Assembly (NCBI RefSeq): GCF_004769235.1
Contig: NZ_RQFG01000010.1
Span: forward strand, 248,001 to 312,000
Source of the DNA: Leptospira kanakyensis
Lineage (GTDB): Bacteria > Spirochaetota > Leptospiria > Leptospirales > Leptospiraceae
Direction: 5' to 3'
DNA: 64,000 bases
Shown: piece by piece, positions 54,350 to 62,333 of the stretch
How positions within the stretch are numbered: the stretch's first letter is position 1
How the letters are laid out: each line of letters begins with the position of its first letter
Made by a program: the position numbers and the translations under genes
Notes under the pieces: generated by a model
Seen by the model: the letters and a program-made list of their open reading frames with translations, nothing else
The model's database searches: none
What the model was told of the DNA's origin: nothing

Positions 54350-54374
54350 TTATTTCTCTATTAAATCCTGTCAA
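54347..54374 (-). promoter_or_regulatory. Promoter of the marR gene
   Basis: On the minus strand a perfect -35 TTGACA (54369-54374) and a -10 TAATGT (54347-54352) are 16 bases apart. The operator overlaps the -10 and start, an arrangement that fits repression. Confidence 0.5.
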
Positions 54375-54402
54375 TACGAATCGGATCTAATCGAATTTGG
54401 AG

Positions 54403-54427
54403 AAAATGCCCCGGAATTTCCGGGACA
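54403..54427 (-). terminator. Intrinsic terminator of the ankyrin gene
   Basis: On the minus strand an 8-bp GC-rich stem (TGTCCCGG with CCGGGGCA, one wobble) and 5-base loop is followed by TTTTCT, 11 bases beyond the ankyrin gene's stop codon. Confidence 0.7.
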
Positions 54428-54437
54428 TCGAAGAAGA

Positions 54438-55391
54438 TTAAAAGATTAAATCAAACCACCAAAAGAATAAAAGATCAGCAAATCCGTAGAAAATTTCTCT
54501 TCCTTCTTTCTTCAAAACAAATTCCGGTTTTTGTATGTCAGGAAACTTCTCTAATAATAATTTCTGTGCTTCTTTTGCTTCCGGATTTTCGTAAGCAAAA
54601 ATCCTTTGAAATGCCGTTCTGTTCGAAGTTTGGATTTTGTGATGTAAAATATCTAAATCAATATCTTTTTTTAAAACTTCCTTCAACATTTCCAAAGATA
54701 ATTTTCTTACTCGTTCCTCTTTAGAATTCAAATTATAGAACCCAATCATAGGAGCTTGCACTCGGTTACAACAATTCAAATTCAGTTTTTTTTCCATATA
54801 CGATCTAAACAAATCGATAGAATCAAAATAAGCAGGATAGTAACTTATGATTTCGGCAGCCAACGATTCATTCGAATAATCTAACTTACTATTTAAAGAA
54901 GACACAAACTCAATAACTTGTTTGGCTTTTCCTTTTTCTTCGATTCCTCGTGCTGATGAATCATTAGAAAACAAACCTTTTTTCCAAGCGATAGTCATGA
55001 TTGTATAGTTCCTATATGTTTTCGCGTTTATGTTTGCACCTTTTGAAATTAAATACTTCGCAACTTCAATATGTCCATAATCGATTGCAAGATGTAACGG
55101 AGTTTGATAACCTTCCTTTTTCCCAAATGTATAAAAAGTTCCCGACTCGGCATTCACATCGGCGCCTTTTTCGATTAGTTTCTTAACCAAGTCCAAATGT
55201 CCATACTCAGAAGCATAATGCAAAGGAGTTAATCCAAATTTGCCTTCTTTATCCCACTCAGGTGAATTGTTTTCAATCGACTCAGCCGCTTGAGTAACTT
55301 CGCCCGCCTTAATATTTTTAATCAAAACTGTATCACTTGAACAATTAACCAAAAACAACAAAACAAATGAAATGGAAATAGTTAGCTTCAT
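54438..55391 (-). CDS. Ankyrin-repeat lipoprotein
   Basis: A ~317-residue lipoprotein: lipobox 'LFLVNC' (Cys ~17), then at least three ankyrin repeats (~50-150: 'GLTPLHYASEYGHLDLVKKL', 'QTPLHLAIDYGHIEVAKYL', and a degenerate third) and a ~160-residue helical C-terminal part that may hold worn repeats. Ankyrin repeats bind proteins; being lipid-anchored, it would act in the periplasm or on the surface. ATG 55391 has AAGG five bases upstream. Confidence 0.82.
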   Translation of the reverse strand: MKLTISISFVLLFLVNCSSDTVLIKNIKAGEVTQAAESIENNSPEWDKEGKFGLTPLHYASEYGHLDLVKKLIEKGADVNAESGTFYTFGKKEGYQTPLHLAIDYGHIEVAKYLISKGANINAKTYRNYTIMTIAWKKGLFSNDSSARGIEEKGKAKQVIEFVSSLNSKLDYSNESLAAEIISYYPAYFDSIDLFRSYMEKKLNLNCCNRVQAPMIGFYNLNSKEERVRKLSLEMLKEVLKKDIDLDILHHKIQTSNRTAFQRIFAYENPEAKEAQKLLLEKFPDIQKPEFVLKKEGREIFYGFADLLFFWWFDLIF

Positions 55392-55587
55392 ATACACCTT
55401 TTATTAACTCCTTTTTACAAATGTAACTAAAACCACATTTAACATGCGTTTTTTCAATGTCTTTTTAATTTCAAATTCAGAACCAATAGATTTACAACAA
55501 CACCGAACCGATAACAATCTTCTTGACGAAAAAGACATCCTAAATATAGTCTAAAGTTTTTGCCTAAAATATATTGGAGTATTGAAT

Positions 55588-56004
55588 ATGAATACTAAAA
55601 ATAAAATCTATATGACTCATTTTGATTATCATCGACTAAAAACAATGGTTCTTGATTATAAAAAGAGAAATATAACAAACAACAATCTAAAAGATCTGTT
55701 GGGAGAAATGGAAAGAGCTCAAAAAGTGGACTCTCATTCAATTCCACCTAACTACGTCACTATGAATTCTGTGATTGAACTTAAAAATCTAGAAGAACTA
55801 GAGTTTCAAGAATTTCGATTGGTATTTCCAGAAGATGCAAATACCGAAGAAAACAAAATTTCCGTACTCGCACCCATCGGAACTGCTGTTTTAGGTTATA
55901 AAACTGGAGATGTCATCCATTGGAAAGTCCCTGGCGGAGAAAACCAGTTCCAAATTACCAAAATCAAATACCAACCAGAAGCCAACGGAGACTTCCATCT
56001 TTAA
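55588..56004 (+). CDS. Rnk/GreA-C-terminal-like protein
   Basis: A ~138-residue protein of the Rnk type. A short N-terminal helical part ('MTHFDYHRLKTMVLDYKKRN') is followed by a GreA/GreB C-terminal FKBP-like domain (~60-138): 'VTMNSVIELKNLEELE', 'LVFPEDANTEENKISVLAPIG', 'AVLGYKTGDVIHWKVPGG'. Rnk-type proteins bind RNA polymerase near the secondary channel and oppose Gre factors. It lacks the long coiled coil of true GreA. Confidence 0.82.
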   Translation: MNTKNKIYMTHFDYHRLKTMVLDYKKRNITNNNLKDLLGEMERAQKVDSHSIPPNYVTMNSVIELKNLEELEFQEFRLVFPEDANTEENKISVLAPIGTAVLGYKTGDVIHWKVPGGENQFQITKIKYQPEANGDFHL

Positions 56005-56080
56005 GTGAAGTTACAAAAATAACTCTAGTTAGTTTGGCGTTCCCAATCAAATCTAAGATATAACTCTAATAGATCAATGG

Positions 56081-56138
56081 GCCGGGCTCCTTCGGGGTCC
56101 GCTCACGCTCCCGTCTGCCTTATCGGCAGACCAAGCCC
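56081..56138. repeat. GC-rich double-hairpin element between convergent genes
   Basis: A GC-rich island in AT-rich surroundings. A stem at 56084-56100 has a TTCG apex (GGGCTCC/GGGGTCC with wobbles); a second perfect 7-bp stem is GTCTGCC/GGCAGAC (56113-56119, 56125-56131) with a TTATC loop; outer GGGCT (56084-56088) can pair with AGCCC (56134-56138) to enclose both. It lies between convergent genes, as REP-like or bidirectional terminator elements do, but has no T-tract. Confidence 0.55.
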
Positions 56139-56157
56139 TTCAGATCCCTAACGTTTG

Positions 56158-56517
56158 TCATACTTCATTTAAAACCGTTTTACACTGATTGGATATTGAT
56201 GTCTCATGTTGAAATAAACATTTTAAAATACGGCCACCGCCAGGAATGATCCAACGGCAATATTCACTTACATCTTCTTTACAAAAACCTTGTGACTTAG
56301 TTTTCATTGTATCCGAAAGTGTACTTTGGGCATTTTCACACGCGTCTGATAAATTTTTCCCACGTTCCTTTAAACATTGTAAAATTCGAGCCTTTGTTTG
56401 TTTTACTCCCTGACAGTAAGTAACGATCTCAGGTTGGCAAACTTCATAAATGGTTTTTGCCTCTGCAAACAAACCAAACTGAAAACAAAAAATAAGAATC
56501 AGTGACAAACGTTTCAT
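56158..56517 (-). CDS. Secreted Cys-rich repeat (GLG1-like) protein
   Basis: A ~119-residue exported protein with signal peptide (~1-20) and two ~45-residue Cys-rich repeats of the GLG1/FGFR-type ('CQPEIVTYCQGVKQTKARILQC' region and 'CKEDVSEYCRWIIPGGGRILKC' region, each with four Cys). Such repeats occur in small periplasmic proteins of many Gram-negatives; function unknown. ATG 56517 is used instead of TTG 56523. Confidence 0.78.
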   Translation of the reverse strand: MKRLSLILIFCFQFGLFAEAKTIYEVCQPEIVTYCQGVKQTKARILQCLKERGKNLSDACENAQSTLSDTMKTKSQGFCKEDVSEYCRWIIPGGGRILKCLFQHETSISNQCKTVLNEV

Positions 56518-56695
56518 ATACAAATGAATCCTTTATATCTAGAATGATTTTCTATAGTTTCTACAATTTTCATTTTCGTATCCGTAAATTGACAAAACAA
56601 GTCCATTATTTTGAATCAATTGTAGTTTTTATTGATCAAAAATGTTACCATTACCGAATTCCTCACTCCAAAATATTACTTTTGCAGAATCTTCC

Positions 56696-57316
56696 CTATC
56701 TCTGGTACAAAGAGAACAATAGCGATGACGGCAGGTGGAGGAAATGGCCAAATTTCAAGATTTGATTGAGTAATGACTGTTTTATGACACCATTTTTGGT
56801 GTAACGGTGCGCGGAAGTAATAGCAGGATACGGAAGCAAAACTGGCCACAATATTTTTCTAAACTTTAAACTTAATTCGGTGTCCTCAAATATTGCTTCA
56901 ATACTTAAATCCGACTTCCACAACCTGCGATCAAAAAAAACACAATGATCAAGATAAACAATTCCTTTCCACTTCAAACGAATGAAGTTGGAATACCATG
57001 AGATAAAACGCAAAAGAAAGTGGTTCTTGTCAAATTGATGGAAACATCCACCCCAAACCATTTCCCTACTCGAATCACAACTTAACTTGATTAGGTGATC
57101 AATTGCTTCTTTCGGAAGCCCAGTTCTTGGGTGATGAAACAGCACCACCTCACCTGTAGATCGATGAAAACCAATATTCAATCTTTCAGCCCTTGTAAAT
57201 GCTTCTTTGGTGGATATTAAAATGATTTCAACTTGGGGATGTTTCCAATACACTTGGAGAGAATCCTGAAATAATGAATTTTCTCCGTTGTCTGTGGGGA
57301 TGACGATACTTAACAT
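56696..57316 (-). CDS. Family 2-like glycosyltransferase (TIGR04283-type)
   Basis: A ~206-residue protein beginning 'MLSIVIPTDNGENSL', the usual GT2 N-terminus. 'RAERLNIGFHRSTGEVVLFHHPRTGLP' (residues ~51-77) corresponds to the A-R-x-x-Q-x-N-x-G and D-T donor-site region of TIGR04283 glycosyltransferases, but the usual acidic pair is replaced (HHPRT), so donor binding may be altered. 'AIFEDTELSLKFRK' supplies the acceptor/catalytic acidic residues. Start 57316 is chosen because upstream codons overlap the thiolase gene in another frame. Confidence 0.75.
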   Translation of the reverse strand: MLSIVIPTDNGENSLFQDSLQVYWKHPQVEIILISTKEAFTRAERLNIGFHRSTGEVVLFHHPRTGLPKEAIDHLIKLSCDSSREMVWGGCFHQFDKNHFLLRFISWYSNFIRLKWKGIVYLDHCVFFDRRLWKSDLSIEAIFEDTELSLKFRKILWPVLLPYPAITSAHRYTKNGVIKQSLLNQILKFGHFLHLPSSLLFSLYQR

Positions 57317-57375
57317 CGAAACGATCCTTCTGGATTTAAGGTAAAAAAATCCAGAAGGTTGAATAGCATATTTTT

Positions 57376-58551
57376 TTAATACTCTGGATTCTCTAAAACC
57401 ATTGCAATGCCTTGTCCACCACCAATACAAAGGGAAGCCACCCCATATCTCAATTTTTTTCTCCGCAGCGCATAAGCGAGTGTCAGTATCACACGTGTTC
57501 CGCTTGCTCCAAGTGGATGCCCGATAGCAATGGCTCCTCCATTTACATTTGTTTTTTCTGGATCTAAATTCAACTCTTGGATTACCGCTAGTGTTTGCGC
57601 TGCATAAGCTTCATTGATTTCATAGAGATCCACTTCTTCTATACGAAGCCCCGCATTTTGTAATGCCTTGGGGATGGCAAATACGGGTCCAAGGCCCATC
57701 ATTTTTGGGTCGCAACCAACATTCGCATATCCTAATATTTTAGCGAGTGGCCGAATGTTTTTGGAACGAGACCATTCTTCAGAGCTTATCAATAAAGATG
57801 CCGCTCCATCATTGATCCCTGATGAATTTCCAGCTGTGACAGTTCCTTCTTTAGAAAAAGCAGTGGGAAGTTTTTGTAAACTTTCAACACAAGATAACCC
57901 TCGGATCTGCTCATCTCTTTGAATGAGTGAAACATTTTTTCCTTTGCTCGGGATTGGAATCATTTCATCAGAAAAAATTCCATCCTCACTTGCCTTTTCG
58001 GCTCTGACTTGTGAGATAACAGCCCATTCATCTTGTTTAGACCTAGAAATTTTGAAATGGTTTGCAATGTTTTCTGCTGTCAAACCCATCGTCAGATCTA
58101 CATAACAATCAGTAAGACTTTGAGCCAAACGATCTTCCACAGGAGTATCACCATATTTATTCCCCCATCGAAGATTTTTCATAACAAAAGGGGCATTACT
58201 CATAGATTCTGTTCCCCCAACAAGGATTAGGTTGTTTTCTCCTGAAAGAATTTTACGGGAACCGATGACTACACTTTCCATTCCCGATCCGCACAAACGA
58301 TTCACGGTAAGCCCACTGGAACTTTCTTTAAGACCTGACTTTAGTCCAATATGCCTTGCTAAGTAAGCAGAATCTTTATTATCTTGAATTACATTCCCGT
58401 AAATCGATTCTTCAATTTCTTCCGGATCCAAACCCGTTTTACGAATTGTTTCTTTTGCGGTAATAACTCCGAGCTCAGAAGAACTGTAATCTTTCAGCCC
58501 TCCACCAAATTTTCCAAAGGGAGTTCTCACTCCTTCCAAAATGACTACCAT
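57376..58551 (-). CDS. Acetyl-CoA C-acetyltransferase / thiolase
   Basis: A 391-residue thiolase II of normal length. Active-site C87 in 'NRLCGSGMES', H345 in 'AIGHPLGASGTR' and C375 in 'CIGGGQGIAM'. It either condenses two acetyl-CoA or cleaves acetoacetyl/3-ketoacyl-CoA in fatty-acid oxidation. A perfect 20-bp palindrome lies 16 bases upstream, matching that of the MarR gene before it, so it is probably repressed by that MarR. Confidence 0.93.
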   Translation of the reverse strand: MVVILEGVRTPFGKFGGGLKDYSSSELGVITAKETIRKTGLDPEEIEESIYGNVIQDNKDSAYLARHIGLKSGLKESSSGLTVNRLCGSGMESVVIGSRKILSGENNLILVGGTESMSNAPFVMKNLRWGNKYGDTPVEDRLAQSLTDCYVDLTMGLTAENIANHFKISRSKQDEWAVISQVRAEKASEDGIFSDEMIPIPSKGKNVSLIQRDEQIRGLSCVESLQKLPTAFSKEGTVTAGNSSGINDGAASLLISSEEWSRSKNIRPLAKILGYANVGCDPKMMGLGPVFAIPKALQNAGLRIEEVDLYEINEAYAAQTLAVIQELNLDPEKTNVNGGAIAIGHPLGASGTRVILTLAYALRRKKLRYGVASLCIGGGQGIAMVLENPEY

Positions 58552-58566
58552 ACTTAACTCCTTTTT

Positions 58567-58586
58567 TATAGTGTATATACACTATA
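58567..58586. promoter_or_regulatory. 20-bp palindromic MarR operator before the thiolase gene
   Basis: Perfect palindrome TATAGTGTATATACACTATA. A near copy (two mismatches) stands before the MarR gene at 59116-59135. Confidence 0.7.
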
Positions 58587-58622
58587 TACTCATAATTTTC
58601 AAAAATCTATACAATCATTCTT

Positions 58623-59093
58623 CTAACTTTCTTCTGTTGGATCTATTTCTAAGACTGGGAGGTTTCTTAATTCGGCAAGAATTTTTAAAGTTTGTTTGAA
58701 TTCTGATTTTCCGAGATTATCTGTAATTGTTTTTTGAGTTTGTTTCCAAAGTTCAACTGCTTTTGTTAGCGACAACTCACCTTTTTTTGTCAGTGAAATG
58801 TTACGTACATTGCCTATTTCTTTTTTTTCAATTTTGATCAAACCATCTCGATTCAAAATATCCAAACTTCTCTGTAGAGTTGTCCTATCAATATCCGTAA
58901 GACGTGCTAAATCGGTAATACTGGGTTCCGTTTCATATGCAATAGCAGCCAAAAGAGTAAACTGTGTGATTCGAAGACCAGAAGGTCTTAATGCTGAATC
59001 GTAATAATTAGTAATTAACCTGCTTGTGCGACGAAGGCTTAAATTTAGACAGGACGATCCAATATGTTTTAAGTCTTCTTGAGAAAATCTCAT
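58623..59093 (-). CDS. MarR-family transcriptional regulator
   Basis: A 156-residue winged-helix protein: 'LRITQFTLLAAIAYETEPSI', 'DLARLTDIDRTTLQRSLDIL' (recognition helix) and 'NVRNISLTKKGELSL' (wing). Probably senses an acyl or aromatic ligand. Palindromes before its own gene and before the thiolase gene indicate autoregulation plus control of thiolase. Confidence 0.88.
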   Translation of the reverse strand: MRFSQEDLKHIGSSCLNLSLRRTSRLITNYYDSALRPSGLRITQFTLLAAIAYETEPSITDLARLTDIDRTTLQRSLDILNRDGLIKIEKKEIGNVRNISLTKKGELSLTKAVELWKQTQKTITDNLGKSEFKQTLKILAELRNLPVLEIDPTEES

Positions 59094-59115
59094 TGTGGCC
59101 TACTTAATTCCAAAA

Positions 59116-59135
59116 TATAGTGTATATACATCATA
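59116..59135. promoter_or_regulatory. Near-palindromic operator copy before the MarR gene
   Basis: TATAGTGTATATACATCATA differs from the perfect thiolase-gene operator at two positions in the right half. It lies 23 bases before the MarR start. Confidence 0.65.
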
Positions 59136-59218
59136 TTGTCAACCAGCTTTTAGAATTTCTGTCAAATCGTAAACAAACGGGGCAACTTGGGTATTGTTAG
59201 GGTTTGACACCATAGTTT

Positions 59219-59848
59219 TTATAAACTTTTCTTTCGAACCATCCACTCTGCTACCAAAAAGTTAATGAGCCAACCCGCTCCCATCATCAAATCTCTGGGA
59301 ATTCCAGAAGGATCTCCTCCAACAAAAATAAACCAAGGTAAATGTGTAAATACTTGAGTTCCTGCACCCATACCTATGGCATAACCTCGAATCATCCAAT
59401 GGCTATGACGAACGACATTTTTTTGTCGAATTGACCTGTATCCCCAAATGATACAAAAGGCCATCCAAATTCCAACCACCAAACGAATGCTAAATAACCA
59501 ATCTCCATCAGTCGGAACTTTTGGATACATGATGGTTAACCACAATCCTGACAAAGCAGAGAAAAGCCCCAAACCCACAAGAACCTTACCTGTTCTACGG
59601 TGCCAAACTATATGTTTCTTACGAAAACCTGGTGCAAATTGAAAGGCACCCAATATACTAAAAACAATAACAGCAACAATATGAACGAATACCGGAATGG
59701 GATCATTGAAAAACCGCTGATTCTCTACAGTATAGTTTGCACCAGTAACTAGTTGGAGCAGACGAATGGCTCCGGCAATACTAGGAACCAAACTTAAAAA
59801 CAGAAGGGAGCCGATGATCCAATAATCTTTTTTAGTATATTTTGGCAT
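59219..59848 (-). CDS. DUF2306 integral membrane protein
   Basis: A 209-residue protein with six hydrophobic helices. DUF2306 features: 'VFVHIVAVIVFSILGAFQF', 'HIVWHRRTGKVLVGLGL', 'NVVRHSHWMIRGYAIGMG'. The conserved His residues in and near helices could bind haem, but this is inference. Single gene. Confidence 0.78.
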   Translation of the reverse strand: MPKYTKKDYWIIGSLLFLSLVPSIAGAIRLLQLVTGANYTVENQRFFNDPIPVFVHIVAVIVFSILGAFQFAPGFRKKHIVWHRRTGKVLVGLGLFSALSGLWLTIMYPKVPTDGDWLFSIRLVVGIWMAFCIIWGYRSIRQKNVVRHSHWMIRGYAIGMGAGTQVFTHLPWFIFVGGDPSGIPRDLMMGAGWLINFLVAEWMVRKKSL

Positions 59849-59958
59849 AAGGAAATCTGGTTTATCAAAGAGTTACAATCGAGTTAAGGCAAGAAAAAAA
59901 ATATAAATGAGTTTGCAATTTCCCTCGAATATTCATATGGTCGATTCAATTCTCATAA

Positions 59959-60549
59959 ATGTCACAATTCAAATACCTAACAATTGTTTTCTGTTTTTTT
60001 AACGTCCTCACCTGCAGGTCAACTAATCATTATATTTTAAATCGAGGGATAGATTTATCTGACTCTTTTACTTTGGGAGTAGAAACAAATCATTATGGTG
60101 CTGGAGTTTGGATTTGGTGTTTGGGTGGAGGCATTCATATCAACCAAAACGCAAAAGGAATTGGGATGCGTAACGGACAACTTGGTTTATACAAAGCAGG
60201 TGGTGTTGACGATATCGGCATTTTGGGTGGCCAAACAAACAGATCCTTTACAAACCAAATGGGAAATTCATTTTTAATGATCAACTCAAACCAACATAGA
60301 CCTATTTATCCTGATTCAAAAAGAAACCGTCAGAAATCTTATGATGCATCCAACGTGTTGATGTTAGTATTTTTTTCGGATAAAAAAAATAGTTCCGGTA
60401 AAAAACACTGCAACCAACCAGTAAGTGTCGAAGTATCCTTAGGTTTATTTCTTGGAGTTCGAGCCGGCTTTAATTTTAGTGAATTTGCAGACTTCTTATT
60501 AGGATTTACTACTTATGATTTTATGGAAGACGATGTAACAATCGAATAA
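59959..60549 (+). CDS. Lipoprotein, Leptospira-type
   Basis: A 196-residue lipoprotein: lipobox 'NVLTC' (Cys ~19), then 'NRGIDLSDSFTLGVE' and Gly-rich hydrophobic segments ('GAGVWIWCLGGGIHIN', 'LGLFLGVRAGFNFSEFADFLLGF'). The phrase 'NRGIDLxD' occurs in a family of Leptospira lipoproteins of unknown function that I recall; the assignment is tentative. Confidence 0.7.
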   Translation: MSQFKYLTIVFCFFNVLTCRSTNHYILNRGIDLSDSFTLGVETNHYGAGVWIWCLGGGIHINQNAKGIGMRNGQLGLYKAGGVDDIGILGGQTNRSFTNQMGNSFLMINSNQHRPIYPDSKRNRQKSYDASNVLMLVFFSDKKNSSGKKHCNQPVSVEVSLGLFLGVRAGFNFSEFADFLLGFTTYDFMEDDVTIE

Positions 60550-60598
60550 ATAATACCAATATTTATTTCTAACTGACTAAAAAGGAAAAAAGAAAAAA

Positions 60599-60838
60599 TC
60601 ATTTCTTCATCGTTTGCGATTTTACCTCTTCCAAAATCTCTTGGTAAACACTCATACCTAAGTTGTATTCAATATCAGATTTTCCTTTTCCTGTAATAAA
60701 TTCTGCAAAAGTCCAATCATAACGGTTGGGATCTTTTCCTGAATCAAACCAATCTTTAAAGATAACGTTGTTTCCTTCTAAAATCACCTCCACCAAATGA
60801 TAGGGTTCCGAATTTTTCCAATACCTTCTTTCTGTCAT
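60599..60838 (-). CDS. Small conserved-looking protein of unknown function
   Basis: A ~79-residue soluble protein rich in aromatic and acidic residues ('RYWKNSEPYHLVEVILEGNN', 'DWFDSGKDPNRYDWTFAEF'). The composition looks like a real folded protein, and the ATG at 60838 starts a clean frame, but I recognise no family. Confidence 0.5.
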   Translation of the reverse strand: MTERRYWKNSEPYHLVEVILEGNNVIFKDWFDSGKDPNRYDWTFAEFITGKGKSDIEYNLGMSVYQEILEEVKSQTMKK

Positions 60839-60964
60839 CACCAAGCCAAACCTTTACTATAGATTCATATCAATAAAAATTTCTTTCATCTTTTTCTGTA
60901 AAAAACAAGAAATATAGATACATCATTGACAAGGTGTTTATGATTCTATAAATACTAGGATCTT

Positions 60965-61840
60965 ATGAAAAAGAAAACCTTACTCATTGTAGTTGCCGTT
61001 ATGACATTTCTTTTTGCAACCATTACTTATTTATTTTCGCCTAGTGATGACAGTTCATTTTCAAAAGTAATTTCACGAGACGGAACCACAATTGCTTATG
61101 ATAAAATTGGATCCGGTCCACCCCTCATTTTTGTTACTGGTGCCATTTGTCACAGAAAGTTCCAACCAATCATTGATGATGCCAATACTCTAAGTCAAAA
61201 TTTTACCGTTTATAACTACGATAGACGCGGGCGTGGTGATAGCGGAGATAAAGAAATTTATTCAGTCCAATCAGAAGTAGAAGACATCGAAGCACTGATA
61301 AATTCTGCAGGTGGTTCTGCATATATTTATGGTCATTCTTCAGGTGCGGTATTGGCTTTGGAAACGGCTTTGGCCTTACCTAACAAAGTTAAAAAAGTTT
61401 TTATTTACGACCCACCTTACGTTTCTAACGAAAAAGAACGGAACGAATACCAACTTACAAAAGAAAAAATCAAATTTCTACTGAGCGATAAAAAATATTC
61501 AGACGCCATTGATGAATTTCTTGTTTCCATTGGTATGCCAAAAATATTTACATACGTTTTACCATTAACACCAGGTTGGAAACGAACCGTTCAACTTGCA
61601 CCCACCCTTCTTTATGATATCACTCTCACTGAAAATTTGCCTCCCATTGAAAGACTATCAAAGATAAAAACACCAGTTTGTATTGCTTATGGTGAAGAGA
61701 GTCCGGAAGAAATTAAAAGAGTGACGAATATCCTTGCAAAGAACATACAAAATTCTGAATTACAGACAATATTAAAACAAGATCATTCAGTAGATACAAA
61801 GATCCTTCTACCGAAGATGATTCAATTTTTTAATGAATGA
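60965..61840 (+). CDS. Membrane-anchored alpha/beta hydrolase
   Basis: A 291-residue protein with an N-terminal membrane helix (~4-26) and a hydrolase fold: 'YDRRGRGDSGD', nucleophile Ser in 'IYGHSSGAVLAL' (~118), acid in 'AYGEESPEEI' and His in 'KQDHSVDTK' (~277). Probably faces the periplasm. Substrate unknown. The STAS-like gene begins ~90 bases downstream. Confidence 0.83.
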   Translation: MKKKTLLIVVAVMTFLFATITYLFSPSDDSSFSKVISRDGTTIAYDKIGSGPPLIFVTGAICHRKFQPIIDDANTLSQNFTVYNYDRRGRGDSGDKEIYSVQSEVEDIEALINSAGGSAYIYGHSSGAVLALETALALPNKVKKVFIYDPPYVSNEKERNEYQLTKEKIKFLLSDKKYSDAIDEFLVSIGMPKIFTYVLPLTPGWKRTVQLAPTLLYDITLTENLPPIERLSKIKTPVCIAYGEESPEEIKRVTNILAKNIQNSELQTILKQDHSVDTKILLPKMIQFFNE

Positions 61841-61931
61841 AAATCAAAAAAATAAAAACATCGAATTAGAATTACCTTGCAATTTTCGTCTCAATAAAAA
61901 CCAATCACTTCCATAAGAAGGTTAATTTCGA

Positions 61932-62324
61932 ATGATCATATTTCAATGCCCTACCGCTGTGACAGAATACTTAGAAGATAAAAAGATCGTTGTTCTCACG
62001 CAAAATGGAAAAAATACAGGGGCGAATTTAAAAGATAGTTTGAACAAAGGTGTGGAAGCACTCATTCAAAACAAAGCAGTTAAGTGGTTGTCCGACAATC
62101 GTAATATGGGCACTCATACAGCAGAAGATGTAGAATGGTTGAACAACGACTGGACTCCTCGGGCCATCAAAGCCGGTTGGAAAAAATGGGCTCTCATCCA
62201 ACCTCAATCAGCATTGTCAGCAATGTCCGAAAAGAACTTAGTAGATTTTTTTGCTACAAATGGAATCGAAGTCAAAATTTTTGAATCACCTGAAGAAGGG
62301 TACAAATGGTTGGATTCAGTTTAG
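61932..62324 (+). CDS. Stand-alone STAS-like domain protein paired with a chemoreceptor
   Basis: A 130-residue soluble protein, one domain. 'VKWLSDNRNMGTHTAEDVEW', 'WTPRAIKAGWKKWALIQPQS' and 'FESPEEGYKWLDSV' align along the full length with residues ~476-600 of the chemoreceptor at 11587. The pattern recalls the STAS/SEC14-like small-domain proteins seen in Bacteroidetes. AAGAAGG lies ten bases before the ATG. The next gene, an MCP, begins nine bases after its stop. Confidence 0.75.
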   Translation: MIIFQCPTAVTEYLEDKKIVVLTQNGKNTGANLKDSLNKGVEALIQNKAVKWLSDNRNMGTHTAEDVEWLNNDWTPRAIKAGWKKWALIQPQSALSAMSEKNLVDFFATNGIEVKIFESPEEGYKWLDSV

Positions 62325-62333
62325 ATTCCATTC

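Noticed and set aside
57317..57430. Upstream extension of the glycosyltransferase frame
   Set aside because: It overlaps the thiolase C-terminus in another frame and adds residues unlike a GT2 N-terminus; the MLSIVIP start is better.
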